This document shows, one piece after another, positions 8,856 to 18,041 of a stretch of 64,000 nt of DNA; within the stretch, counting starts at the first letter, position 1, and the number at the start of each line of letters is the position of its first letter. Under the pieces are notes generated by a model. That model did not search any database, was not told the DNA's origin, and worked only from the letters and a program-made list of their open reading frames with translations. The stretch spans positions 88,132 to 152,131 of the forward strand of contig NZ_JAASRW010000012.1 of the NCBI RefSeq assembly GCF_011761355.1, read 5' to 3'. Source of the DNA: Paenibacillus lupini (GTDB lineage: Bacteria; Bacillota; Bacilli; Paenibacillales; Paenibacillaceae). The position numbers and the translations under genes were made by a program.

Positions 8856-10460
8856 GTGAATACAGGCATGAAAAAGAAAGCAGCAATTCTGTTAGGTACA
8901 GCGCTTCTAACAAGTGTTATGGCAGGCTGTGGAAATAACAGCAATAATGAACCAGCACCGGCGGCATCTAACGATGGATCAGCAGCAGCCTCTACCGGCC
9001 CTGCTGAAACCTTGACTGTGGAAGTGTTCGACAGAGGTATTCAGGGACAGCCGGACTTAAACAACAACACATGGACCAAATATGTGAATGAAAAATTCGG
9101 CAAACCTAATAACGCCATTGTAAAATTTGTAACGGTACCCCGCTCCCAGGAAGTCGACAAGCTGAATGTATTGATGGCAGCGAACGAAGCTCCTGATATT
9201 TCCTTCACCTACGACGGCACTACAGTAACCCGCTTTGCCAAAAACAATGGCCTCTATACACTGGACGAATTGCTCGAGAAGTATGGTCAGCAATTGAAAT
9301 CTTACTTGGGCGACACCGTTCTTTCCTACGGGCAATATGAAGGGAAACAAGTCTCCATCCCGGCGAAGCGGACCCTACTTGCCTGGAACGGTATGTTTAT
9401 CCGCAAGGATTGGCTGGATAAGCTGGGACTGCCTGTTCCGACGACTAAGGATGAATTGTACGATACACTCGTTGCCTTCCGCGACAAGAACCCTGGTAAT
9501 GTAAACGGTGTCATTCCGTGGGCAACAGCAGCTGCCGGGATGAACTACACGTTTGGCAACCTGGTTCCATCCTTCTGGGGTCCGATGTCAGAAGAGGAAT
9601 TTGTTACAACTACCAATTGGCTGAAGCCGGGCAACAAGGATGCGTATAAATGGCTGAACAAGCTGTACTCTGAAAAGCTGATCAGCCCCGACTTTGCACT
9701 GGACAAAACGGCTAAACAAGCGGATGCTGATGTAACCAACGGCAAGGTAGGCTTCTATGGGGCTAACTGGGATTATCCGCTTACTGCAAAAATTCGTGAA
9801 CCGCTGAAGCAAAATGCGCCGGATGCTAACTTTGTTGCTATTGATACCTTCAAGAACGCCGACGGGAAATATATAAAAGAGACGTATAATGAGAACGGAC
9901 TTTTCTCCTTCATTCCAAAAAGCAGCAAACATGCAGAACTGGCTATGAAGTATCTGAACTGGATGGCTGATCCGGAGGTACTGTTCTTCCTGCAGTTTGG
10001 TGAAGAAGGTGTCAACCACACGATGGTGGATGGCATCCCGCAAGGGATTGCGCAAACCGGCGAAAATATGCAGATGAGCAATCTGAATCTGGATTATACG
10101 CTGGTTGTAAACGGTGCAGAGCTGGGCGATACCGAAAAGAATGTCAAAACGTACGCTGCAGCCTTGGCAACCGGAGATCAGAGCTATGAGAAGCTGGCTG
10201 TTGATTCCTACAAAATCAATACGACAGACGGCTATACCGGCTTCTACTATGGCGTTACGAACGAAGCTAGTATTAAATTCGGCAAGACGCTTGGTGATAT
10301 GAACAAGCAAATGATGGATAGGCTAATTGTTGCCAAGCCGGCAGAATTCGATGCTTTGTATGACAAGCTGGTGAAAGAATATATGGACGCTGGCGGTAAG
10401 GCTATTCAAGATGAGAATGTGAAACACTACAGAGAAATTAAAGAGAGCAGCAGCAAGTAA
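8856..10460 (+). CDS. lplA: Sugar ABC transporter substrate-binding lipoprotein, LplA type
   Basis: The 534-residue protein has a lipoprotein signal with lipobox SVMAGC, so Cys25 is the lipid-modified residue, followed by a low-complexity Asn/Ala/Ser linker. The rest is a family 1 solute-binding protein, with YDGTTVTRFAKNNGLYTLDELL near the N-terminal lobe and SFIPKSSKHAELAMKYLNWMAD near the C-terminal lobe. It captures oligosaccharide outside the membrane for the two permeases just upstream. GTG at 8856 is preferred because AAAGGGTGG lies 6 bases upstream and because the lipoprotein signal then begins correctly; an upstream in-frame ATG at 8787 would add a non-signal leader that includes the 8795-8811 palindrome. 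Confidence 0.92.
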   Translation: MNTGMKKKAAILLGTALLTSVMAGCGNNSNNEPAPAASNDGSAAASTGPAETLTVEVFDRGIQGQPDLNNNTWTKYVNEKFGKPNNAIVKFVTVPRSQEVDKLNVLMAANEAPDISFTYDGTTVTRFAKNNGLYTLDELLEKYGQQLKSYLGDTVLSYGQYEGKQVSIPAKRTLLAWNGMFIRKDWLDKLGLPVPTTKDELYDTLVAFRDKNPGNVNGVIPWATAAAGMNYTFGNLVPSFWGPMSEEEFVTTTNWLKPGNKDAYKWLNKLYSEKLISPDFALDKTAKQADADVTNGKVGFYGANWDYPLTAKIREPLKQNAPDANFVAIDTFKNADGKYIKETYNENGLFSFIPKSSKHAELAMKYLNWMADPEVLFFLQFGEEGVNHTMVDGIPQGIAQTGENMQMSNLNLDYTLVVNGAELGDTEKNVKTYAAALATGDQSYEKLAVDSYKINTTDGYTGFYYGVTNEASIKFGKTLGDMNKQMMDRLIVAKPAEFDALYDKLVKEYMDAGGKAIQDENVKHYREIKESSSK

Positions 10461-10469
10461 TAGTTTAGT

Positions 10470-10517
10470 ATACGGATAAACCATCGATTGTTCTTCATCG
10501 TGGCTTATCCGTATTTC
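10470..10517 (+). terminator. Terminator-like hairpin after lplA
   Basis: ATACGGATAA (10470-) pairs with TTATCCGTAT (to about 10514), with a second inner stem CCATCGAT/ATCGTGG. The T run is short (TTT), so readthrough into the yesN-yesM genes is possible. Confidence 0.7.
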
Positions 10518-10579
10518 AATTGCTATTCCCGGAAAGCTTTGCTATCATTCGGAGAATTCATGTGTTCAGGAGGCTACCC

Positions 10580-12022
10580 ATGTACAAGGTCATAATTGTA
10601 GATGATGAGTCGTGGGCGATTAGAGGAATCCGCAACGCCTTTGACTGGGATAAGTATGGTTTTGAAATCATAGGACAATTTACAAGCGCTTACAACGCGT
10701 GGGAAGCTATTATATCGAAGAAACCAGATTTGGTGTTTACGGATATTCGTATGCCGGAAATCTCGGGATTGGATTTAATGAAGAGGGCTAAAACACATGA
10801 TTTGGACACCCAGTTTGTTGTCGTAAGCGGATATGCAGAATTTGAATATGCTCAGGAAGCGATGCGTTACGGCGCGCTTAATTACTTCCTGAAGCCCTTG
10901 GATATTGATATGGCTGATCCGTTGATTGAGGAGCTGGCCATGCACTTCTCCCAGAGAAGCGTATCACGCAATCACCTTCTTCTGGATGCACTGACCTCAT
11001 CGGATCAGGACGAGATAAAGCGGTATTTACCGATTCCCGATTGTGAAGCTATATTCTATTACCAGGTACTTTCCATCTATTTCGAAGGTGAGAACAAGGA
11101 TTTTAGACAGCTGCTTTCTTTGGAAGGAAAGCACGTTTATGCTCTGGAAGTTGAGGCGGGGGCCAGGCAAAAGCTGATTGTCCTGATGACGGAGCAGAGA
11201 GCTTGTTTGGAAGGGCATTGGGAACAATTAGTCGTGAATAATACTGGTATTAATACTGTGGGCATCAGCAGCATTTCCAGCCAGCTGCAACATATGAGCA
11301 GGCTGATTAAAGAAGCAGACCTGTCAGCCTCCCAAGCTTTTCTAAACGAAGCTGTATGCGCCGTTCATTTCGAGCCGAAGCTTCATCTGGTGAAGCCATG
11401 TATTGATGAGATTAATCGTATCCTTCAGGAAAATCAATTTGATGACATGGATGGATACGTTAATGGGCTGCAGGAATACTTCAAGGATCAGCATCTTGGC
11501 ATGAGTGAGGTTGTCTACTTGTGGAATCAGGCAGTCGGGATACTTATAAATACATATTCTGAGGAATTAAAGGATATGGAACTGGAATTTCTTAATTATT
11601 CCGAGATCAAGGAACGATTTGAAAACTTTGAGTCTCTGTGCAGCTTTTTGCAAGACGTCCTTGCCTCTATCCTACAAGGAAACAGTCGCTCCTTGCATGA
11701 GGGGGACATCTTGTCCTGCTTTAACCGGATGGTAGCTTATATCGATGGTCACTATGAACAGAAATTGTATTTGAAGGATTTATCCTCGCAATTCTTCATT
11801 AATCAGGTGTATTGCTGCCAATTATTTAAGAAGAATCTGGGTAAAACCTTTTCCGAATATGTATCGGAGCTCAGGATCAAGAAAGCCCGCGTACTCCTAA
11901 AGCAAACGGACCTGTCCATAGAGGAAATTGCCATTAAGACCGGTTATGTGGAATATTACTATTTCAATAAAGTATTCAAGAAGCATTGCGGGATCACGCC
12001 CACCAAATTTAGAAAGAGTTAA
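10580..12022 (+). CDS. yesN: Response regulator with AraC-type DNA-binding domain, YesN-like
   Basis: The 480-residue cytoplasmic protein starts with a receiver domain (MYKVIIVDDESWAIRG; acidic pocket DD, phosphorylated Asp in DLVFTDIRMPE, Lys in NYFLKPLD) and ends with two AraC helix-turn-helix motifs (about residues 380-480, KDLSSQFFINQVYCCQLFKK and IEEIAIKTGYVEYYYFNKVF, ending CGITPTKFRKS). ATG at 10580 has AGGAGG 6 bases upstream, so the longer in-frame opening at 10520 is discarded. With the kinase directly downstream it forms a YesM/YesN pair that usually activates the neighbouring sugar transporter and hydrolase genes. Confidence 0.93.
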   Translation: MYKVIIVDDESWAIRGIRNAFDWDKYGFEIIGQFTSAYNAWEAIISKKPDLVFTDIRMPEISGLDLMKRAKTHDLDTQFVVVSGYAEFEYAQEAMRYGALNYFLKPLDIDMADPLIEELAMHFSQRSVSRNHLLLDALTSSDQDEIKRYLPIPDCEAIFYYQVLSIYFEGENKDFRQLLSLEGKHVYALEVEAGARQKLIVLMTEQRACLEGHWEQLVVNNTGINTVGISSISSQLQHMSRLIKEADLSASQAFLNEAVCAVHFEPKLHLVKPCIDEINRILQENQFDDMDGYVNGLQEYFKDQHLGMSEVVYLWNQAVGILINTYSEELKDMELEFLNYSEIKERFENFESLCSFLQDVLASILQGNSRSLHEGDILSCFNRMVAYIDGHYEQKLYLKDLSSQFFINQVYCCQLFKKNLGKTFSEYVSELRIKKARVLLKQTDLSIEEIAIKTGYVEYYYFNKVFKKHCGITPTKFRKS

Positions 12023-12045
12023 TAGGAACGGAGCGGCGGCGGGCT

Positions 12046-13851
12046 ATGAAAATGAGTAAGTTGAAATTGAAACATCAGATATGGCTTATCTTTTTTTTCG
12101 CTATCGTTATTTTCACAGTCTTCGTATTTTATTTTTTTAATAGTTTCTCTAATCTAACCCAGAATAGAGCTGCCAATTTCGGAAACCAAATGATTGAGCA
12201 AACTCGAGGTAAGATTGATTCCGTATTTAACGATATTAGGGTCAGCACCAGCATTGCGGTCAATAGCAAACTGATACAGGAATATTCCGTAGAGGATGAT
12301 GATTACAAAAGGGCATTTGATAGCGGTAACTACGCACTGGATCTCATGGATTATATGAGATCCTTTAATTCGTATGTGAGCGGAATGGTCATTGATGATA
12401 TTCGGGGGAAACAGCTTTACAGTCTGGATTCCTCAGGCGGAGATGTTTTTTTTCTCAATCGTTATGAAAGCTTTATCCGAGCATATAAGAATGATTCTTC
12501 GCTTCGGGATAAGGGGATGTTCACCACCATCTTAAAAGACGAGAGTACAGAAGCGGAACAGTTCTTTTATATAGCGCCAATTGTGGAATCCCTTGGGGGA
12601 GTTAACTTCTCCCAGATTACGGGTTACTGCACAGTGATGGTCAATATGGAGAAGCTGCAGGGGCTTGTGGAAAATACGGAATTAACGCCTAACTCTATCT
12701 TGTACATTCTCAATAATCGGGATGAGGTTATTGCATCGACCAATTCTAATGACCAAGGCACATTGTTAAGGGACGTTCTGTCTATGGATAAGGACACCTT
12801 GCTTAACGGTGTGAAAACAACGATCGACAGGGAATCCATTCTTGTTCAGAGCAAGGGCTTGGAGCAGGCTGATGGGTGGCGGATTATTAGTATGATTCCA
12901 GTTCATGAATTAACTGCGGACATGAATCCTATGCGGAAGGTCAGTATTATCGTTGGAATTGGGATTATTCTAATTATGATCATAATGGGTATTTTCTTTA
13001 TGAATAATCTGATGGGTCCGGTCATGGGACTTATTATGGATATGAAGAGGGTCGGAAGAAGGGACAGAGGCTTCCGTATTAAAGTCCGGTCTACCAATGA
13101 GGTAGGCTCGCTGGCTCGCGACATCAATCGAATGATGGATGAAATGGATGAAATGACAAGGGACATGTTCAATACCCAGGCCAGATTATACAAATCTGAG
13201 CTAAGCCAGAAGCAGGCGGAGTTTTCTGCCCTGCAGAGCCAGATCAACCCGCATTTTCTCTATAATACATTAAATTGTATTAGCAGCATCGGATTAGAAT
13301 ACGGAAGCAGGGAGATCGCGCAAATGACGTCATGCATGTCCAAAATTTTCCGGTATAGTATTAAAAAAAATGAACTAGTACGGATCCGGGAAGAACTGGA
13401 CTGTATTCAGGCATATATGAAGATTATCTCTATACGGTACGAAAATAAATTCTCCATGAGCATTGATGTCGAAGAGAGGCTGCTGGAGATGATGACTCCG
13501 AAGATGATTCTCCAGCCTATTGTGGAGAATTCCGTGTATCACGGACTGGAGCGGATGGACCAAGGGGGGAAACTCCAAGTTACCGGAAGCATGGATGTGG
13601 ATGGGGATATGTGCTTCTGTATTATGGATACCGGGAAGGGAATGGAGCCGGAGGAGCTGGCCGCCCTTAAGGCTAAGCTGGGTAATGAGTATCCTGAGCT
13701 TGTGCCAGACGGGCAATCAGAGAAAAGCATCGGCTTATCCAATATTCACAACAGACTACGGTTATTGTTCGGAGAGCGGTATGGGATCACTGTAGAAAGT
13801 CAGATTGGCCAGGGAACAACAGTAACAGTGAAGATCCCGTCATTGGACTAG
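12046..13851 (+). CDS. yesM: Sensor histidine kinase, YesM-like
   Basis: The 601-residue membrane kinase has an N-terminal membrane segment (about 10-32), an extracellular sensing domain of about 260 residues, a second membrane segment (about 300-325), a HAMP segment and a His_kinase (LytS/YesM-type) core. The phospho-accepting His is in QSQINPHFLYNTLN, and the ATPase part shows PKMILQPIVENSVYHG and MDTGKGM, then GLSNIHNRLRLLFG. It presumably senses an extracellular sugar or binding-protein complex and phosphorylates the YesN protein encoded 24 bases upstream. ATG at 12052, also in frame, is an equally possible start; the ribosome site is weak for both. Confidence 0.93.
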   Translation: MKMSKLKLKHQIWLIFFFAIVIFTVFVFYFFNSFSNLTQNRAANFGNQMIEQTRGKIDSVFNDIRVSTSIAVNSKLIQEYSVEDDDYKRAFDSGNYALDLMDYMRSFNSYVSGMVIDDIRGKQLYSLDSSGGDVFFLNRYESFIRAYKNDSSLRDKGMFTTILKDESTEAEQFFYIAPIVESLGGVNFSQITGYCTVMVNMEKLQGLVENTELTPNSILYILNNRDEVIASTNSNDQGTLLRDVLSMDKDTLLNGVKTTIDRESILVQSKGLEQADGWRIISMIPVHELTADMNPMRKVSIIVGIGIILIMIIMGIFFMNNLMGPVMGLIMDMKRVGRRDRGFRIKVRSTNEVGSLARDINRMMDEMDEMTRDMFNTQARLYKSELSQKQAEFSALQSQINPHFLYNTLNCISSIGLEYGSREIAQMTSCMSKIFRYSIKKNELVRIREELDCIQAYMKIISIRYENKFSMSIDVEERLLEMMTPKMILQPIVENSVYHGLERMDQGGKLQVTGSMDVDGDMCFCIMDTGKGMEPEELAALKAKLGNEYPELVPDGQSEKSIGLSNIHNRLRLLFGERYGITVESQIGQGTTVTVKIPSLD

Positions 13852-13922
13852 GAAGTAAACAGAGTGGGCCGTCCCAGGACGGCCGGAAGTAGTGGTCAAA
13901 AACGTAAATTTTAGTGCTGGAT

Positions 13923-16628
13923 TTAAGCTGGTTGAATTGAAATAGATGCTTGTGACAAACAGTCAGTGACCAGCAATTCCAGACCTCCGCCTGGATGTTT
14001 TGAGCATTCCACCTTGCATCCTGTACCTGTTGCCACGAACTGCATGTGATCAGCCAGATTAATCAGTATGGTAAATGCATCGCTGCGAGCTCCCGCATAA
14101 TGAAATTCTGCCTTGTATTCCGTGTAATCTTCATTGAGGGACTGCTGCAGCATCCACACGTTGAAGCCGGTTGTAACCTTGCCCAGCTTATAATAAGCAG
14201 CAAACCAATTGATTACAGGTGCAGATAATCCGCCGAAATGATGCCAGCCTGCACCACGTCCGGACTGAACGATAAAATGCTCATAACAGTTGTAGGTAGT
14301 CTCTGTCTCTGCCTTCCATAATTCAAGTGCTGTATAGGCTATACGGAAAGCAAGCTCAGGACGACCGAGGTCGAACATCGTCTTCCAATAGAACCACTGA
14401 TGCGGCATCCAGACTGCGCCATTCCAATAGCCGTCAGCTCGATAATAGGGGGCGCTTTGGTCAACCGTTGATAGGCCAATTGGTGTCCATAAGCGTTTTT
14501 TATCAAACAATGCGGCGATCAGCCGTTCTGCACGATCTTTCGTGCAGATGCCTGCAACTAGTGGATACAGACCGTCCATCCCCATATTGTAATTAGCACC
14601 AGAGTCATGTCGAAGAAGATCTATGGCTTCTCCTTTCTCATCATGGATTACATAACCGTAATAGCCAGCTTGTTCATCCCATGCGTATGTTTCCAATGCT
14701 TTGCTCCACAGCTTAATATCGCAATCGTATTCTTGGATATCCATGTGCCAGTCTTCGTTCATTGCCGCTGCCATTCGAAGAATCTTGGCAATCCGAATAA
14801 CCTGACTGGTTGTAATAATGGGGGCAGCTGTTGCTTCCAATCTCTGCTCATGCACATATTTCTGCGGTGGATAATCATCCCAGCCCCCTGAGTTATAGAA
14901 GTAATCCCATGTTTTAAGCAGGCCTGTACGCAACGTGTTTGTCGTCGATCCGTTGATTTTACCTGCTAAGAATAAGTAGTATTGCCGCAGCCGCGGGTAG
15001 AAGTGGTTCAGAAAAGCAGGCGATTGTCCGCCATTCCACAGCTCATGAAACAGATAATGCTGCACAGGCACAGGGCTTCCGTGGTGAATAAAAGCAGCCC
15101 CAGAATCTCCAGGTTCCGTCATATAGGCGTTCAGGCAGTCAATCGCCCGTCTCTCATCGAGGTGGGCGAAGCCGAGTCCGATAAAACCGGAGTCCCACGT
15201 ATAGAGGGAATCCCACCATCGCCCTGGTGTATTGTGCCGAATAAATGTACGTTTCGTATAGACAGGGAATACGGTATTCGTCAGCAAGGTAGCCTGCATG
15301 AGCTGTTGGCTAAATCCATAGCGATCCCCAGTAGGATAATAAGGAGGCGTTTCAAGCTTCGTGCGTTCAGCTTGATAGCTAGACTCACATTTTTCATAGT
15401 CCAGTGTAAAATTTGAGAGATAGGAATACACCTCTTCAAAGGTTCCAGAGCATACCATGCCGTGAAGCAGGGTGGATGATTCCGGAGAGATAGGAATAGG
15501 ACGCATAAACACATTAGTATAGTGTCCTCTTCCATTCCCATGCAGTATGGCATCAACATGATTATGTACAGTGTGGCGGGCAAATTGATCCAGTTCATCA
15601 CTTCTGAATTGTCTAATCTCAACATCGGAGTAATTCCACATCAGGCCGTAATAATAGGGACCTTCCGGATAATGAAGGATTAGAGTGCCTGGAACAGGAC
15701 CAGCCAGCAATTCAGGCTCAATAGACCATGGACGATCTACAAACATGACTTCTTTAGCAGTACATTGCTCAGTAATGGTAAATCCATCAATGATTAAACC
15801 ATTTGAACTCAAAGTATGGAGGCGAACAGTGAGTTTGCCGGCAGACAGTATCCCTATAGGCAGCTCAGCTAAGATTAAGGTGTCGGACGATTCCAGATCA
15901 AAGCGAAACTCCCGTTCTCCAAGCCGGAGCTCCAGCTCCCCGTCTTGCATAGCCTGACAGCGAAGCAGAAACACGGCGTCCTGATAGGAGTGATCGAGGT
16001 TGATCTCGTAGAGTAGTGTGTCTTCGGTATCGACTCCGAACTGGCATCCTATTGCTGAACCGTTGGTAAAATACTGCCCGCGGACCTCTCCACGTATAAA
16101 TCCATCATAGACTAATCCATCTGAAGGCCGCGGCTTATCGAAGATCAGTTCCTTATAGTCCAGCGCATCTATCCACTTCGCATCATCAGGAAGCTGTACT
16201 TCCGTAATAATTTGTATTTCCCCATGGCCTGGAAGCCGGGGCGGCTGGAGCGAAGCTAACCAATGCAGCACTAGATTTTGCGGCTTGTCCGTTTGATTGA
16301 CTAAATGCGCCCGGATGAGTCGGCTCTGATCGTTAAGCTGACTGAATGAAATGTCGGCATAGACACGATCCTTCCATTCCAGCTCGTGACGGTGGGAATA
16401 GCAGCTGAAATCTGGGGCCGCTTCCCACGGATGATAGCCAGATTCCCACAGAACATTAGGGATATCTATTTTTCTACGATAGAATCCTGGAAATAAGCTT
16501 AGATCAAATCGTACTCCCTTCGACTGGTCACTGATATGAGAGAGGCCAATATATTTTTTGGTATATGGCCCCCAGGCGGGCAATGAAAGGTCATGATTAG
16601 CAGGAAGTCTCTCGAAGTCGTCATACAT
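13923..16628 (-). CDS. (alpha/alpha)6-barrel glycosidase, GH63/GH37/MGH1-like, specificity unknown
   Basis: The 901-residue protein has no signal peptide and is probably cytoplasmic. The first ~400 residues look like beta-sandwich domains; the rest resembles the (alpha/alpha)6 barrel shared by trehalase, GH63 glucosidase and mannosylglycerate hydrolase families. Signs are SLYTWDSGFIGLGFAHLDE (WD motif near the general acid), YWNGAVWMPHQWFYWKTM and TTYNCYEHF (Glu near the general base region), and GWHHFGGLSAPVINW. ATG at 16628 has AAGGAG 9 bases upstream; the longer opening to 16730 would overlap the divergent regulator's control region. It likely hydrolyses oligosaccharides imported by systems like the one to its left. 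The substrate cannot be read from the sequence. Confidence 0.75.
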   Translation of the reverse strand: MYDDFERLPANHDLSLPAWGPYTKKYIGLSHISDQSKGVRFDLSLFPGFYRRKIDIPNVLWESGYHPWEAAPDFSCYSHRHELEWKDRVYADISFSQLNDQSRLIRAHLVNQTDKPQNLVLHWLASLQPPRLPGHGEIQIITEVQLPDDAKWIDALDYKELIFDKPRPSDGLVYDGFIRGEVRGQYFTNGSAIGCQFGVDTEDTLLYEINLDHSYQDAVFLLRCQAMQDGELELRLGEREFRFDLESSDTLILAELPIGILSAGKLTVRLHTLSSNGLIIDGFTITEQCTAKEVMFVDRPWSIEPELLAGPVPGTLILHYPEGPYYYGLMWNYSDVEIRQFRSDELDQFARHTVHNHVDAILHGNGRGHYTNVFMRPIPISPESSTLLHGMVCSGTFEEVYSYLSNFTLDYEKCESSYQAERTKLETPPYYPTGDRYGFSQQLMQATLLTNTVFPVYTKRTFIRHNTPGRWWDSLYTWDSGFIGLGFAHLDERRAIDCLNAYMTEPGDSGAAFIHHGSPVPVQHYLFHELWNGGQSPAFLNHFYPRLRQYYLFLAGKINGSTTNTLRTGLLKTWDYFYNSGGWDDYPPQKYVHEQRLEATAAPIITTSQVIRIAKILRMAAAMNEDWHMDIQEYDCDIKLWSKALETYAWDEQAGYYGYVIHDEKGEAIDLLRHDSGANYNMGMDGLYPLVAGICTKDRAERLIAALFDKKRLWTPIGLSTVDQSAPYYRADGYWNGAVWMPHQWFYWKTMFDLGRPELAFRIAYTALELWKAETETTYNCYEHFIVQSGRGAGWHHFGGLSAPVINWFAAYYKLGKVTTGFNVWMLQQSLNEDYTEYKAEFHYAGARSDAFTILINLADHMQFVATGTGCKVECSKHPGGGLELLVTDCLSQASISIQPA

Positions 16629-16776
16629 ATCTTTTTGCTCCTTCACTTGTAGAGATTTCTCTTTATTATAAAGTAGCAGGTTCAAATAAAGCTTCTTGAA
16701 AGCAGTCTCCTTTATCTTGAAAACGGACATCCGTGTCAGGATAGGAGCAAGTTGCGATGAGGGGAGATGCAGCCTT

Positions 16777-17700
16777 ATGACAGTAAGTTTGACTGCTTAT
16801 GATAAGGAACAAGTCGATTATGTTGATCCAAATTTTCGGATGAAAATATGGACAATCACTCATCCGAGTCAAATCAATAGTCAGTATGGTCCTTGGCACT
16901 ACCATGAAGAGGTGGAGTGGATTGCTGTTCTAGAGGGGACAATGACAATAGAGACAACAGCTCATCATTATCAGCTGAAAGGCGGCGATGTGGTGATGTT
17001 AGGCTCTAATGAGCTTCACCGCGCTCATAAATATGGACAATCTGATCTAGTCTATATGGTTTGCCATGTCGATATGACCGCTTTTATGGATCCGTCACTA
17101 CTAACCTATCATGCTGCATGGACAGGCAGATCAGCCCATTTAACCTTATTAAATGAATCGATTATTAAAGCCCCGTCCGAAAGACAGGCGATGTATAATC
17201 TCCTCAATCAGATGCATCATGACATGACCTTTAAGCCTAGGGGCTACGAGCTTGCCGTAAATGCATGCTTTAAAAACATTTTGTATACGCTGATCCAAAT
17301 AGACGATGCACACGTGATTACACCTATGGATCCGCAAATAGCCTTGAAATTGCGACCAGCGTTAAATTGTATCGAGCAGCAATTGGAATCAGCATGCCAA
17401 ATCGCGGATATTAGCAGTCAGATGAATTACAATAGCAGTTATTTTGCCAAGCTGTTTAAGAAAGGGATGGGAATAACCTTTAATTCTTATGTTCAGATGC
17501 GCAGAATGAAGCGGGCTGAGCAACTCTTGCTGACAGAAGGATGGTCAGTAACCGAAATTAGCGGTAAGGTAGGCTTTACAAGTCCTGCTCAGTTTTATCA
17601 TTTATTCAGAAGATATTTCGGCTGCACTCCGAGACAATATGTGAACCGCTACAGGCGGGATAAACAACTTACCTCTACCGCTGGTTCCTATGCTGACTAG
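16777..17700 (+). CDS. AraC-family transcriptional regulator with cupin domain
   Basis: The 307-residue protein has an N-terminal cupin-type sensing domain with the metal/sugar pocket motif WHYHEEVEW and GGDVVMLGSNELHRAH, and a C-terminal AraC double helix-turn-helix (about residues 195-295; IADISSQMNYNSSYFAKLFKK, VTEISGKVGFTSPAQFYHLF, GCTPRQYV). ATG at 16777 is chosen because GAGGGGAG lies upstream and because homologues begin near the cupin; the upstream ATG at 16696 would overlap the divergent glycosidase leader. It is transcribed divergently from the glycosidase across 148 bases, which suggests that it controls that gene in response to a sugar. Confidence 0.88.
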   Translation: MTVSLTAYDKEQVDYVDPNFRMKIWTITHPSQINSQYGPWHYHEEVEWIAVLEGTMTIETTAHHYQLKGGDVVMLGSNELHRAHKYGQSDLVYMVCHVDMTAFMDPSLLTYHAAWTGRSAHLTLLNESIIKAPSERQAMYNLLNQMHHDMTFKPRGYELAVNACFKNILYTLIQIDDAHVITPMDPQIALKLRPALNCIEQQLESACQIADISSQMNYNSSYFAKLFKKGMGITFNSYVQMRRMKRAEQLLLTEGWSVTEISGKVGFTSPAQFYHLFRRYFGCTPRQYVNRYRRDKQLTSTAGSYAD

Positions 17701-17717
17701 ACAGTACTAGACAGTAC
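17698..17717 (+). repeat. 10-bp tandem duplication at a stop codon
   Basis: TAGACAGTAC occurs twice in a row; the first copy contains the TAG stop of the AraC gene. It looks like replication slippage. Confidence 0.8.
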
Positions 17718-17766
17718 TTCTCACGGTCTAACGAACTCTGTGATTTCTTTTGGGAAAAATTTCTTG

Positions 17767-17796
17767 TTGTTATCTATTAAATATCTCTAGTAATAT
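17767..17796 (+). promoter_or_regulatory. Candidate promoter of the xpt-pbuX operon
   Basis: TTGTTA and TAATAT are separated by 18 bases, which would start RNA about 30 bases before the guanine riboswitch. Confidence 0.5.
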
Positions 17797-17830
17797 TAGA
17801 AATGCTTTTTTTTAAAATACTCATTTTTTC

Positions 17831-17903
17831 ATCTCATATAATCATGGGAATATGGCCCATAAGTTTCTACCGGATAACCATTGTAACTATCCGACTATGA
17901 GTG
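17831..17903 (+). promoter_or_regulatory. Guanine riboswitch (purine aptamer)
   Basis: The three-way-junction purine aptamer is complete: P1 CTCATA/TATGAG, P2 ATGGG/CCCAT with ATATGG, J2/3 GTTTCTACC, P3 CGGATA/TATCCG and the 3' strand CCGACTATG. The C in GACTATG corresponds to C74 of the Bacillus xpt aptamer, which pairs with guanine rather than adenine. It lies upstream of a terminator and xpt, so guanine or hypoxanthine binding should switch the operon off by transcription termination. The 17701-18041 gap otherwise holds only the promoter above and the terminator. Confidence 0.96.
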
Positions 17904-17969
17904 ATTCGCTTTTTTACATTTTACCTCAATGTTCTATGTAGTTCAGCGTACACGAAAATGGTTTTTGTA

Positions 17970-18018
17970 GGGACAGGCCACACTTAAGTTTTAGCTTAAG
18001 TGGCTTGTCCCTTTTTTA
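17970..18018 (+). terminator. Riboswitch-controlled terminator (expression platform)
   Basis: A long stem (GGGACAGGCCACACTTAAG pairing with CTTAAGTGGCTTGTCCC) is followed by six T and lies between the guanine aptamer and xpt. Confidence 0.93.
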
Positions 18019-18041
18019 TTCAACTAGAGGAGCGGAAGAGA

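Noticed and set aside
9588..10310. Long open frame on the minus strand within the binding lipoprotein gene
   Set aside because: It lies wholly inside a well-supported gene, has no ribosome site and no recognisable domain.
13867..13884. GGCCGTCC/GGACGGCC hairpin between yesM and the glycosidase gene
   Set aside because: It is a perfect stem with a two-base loop but no T run on either strand, so I do not call it a terminator.
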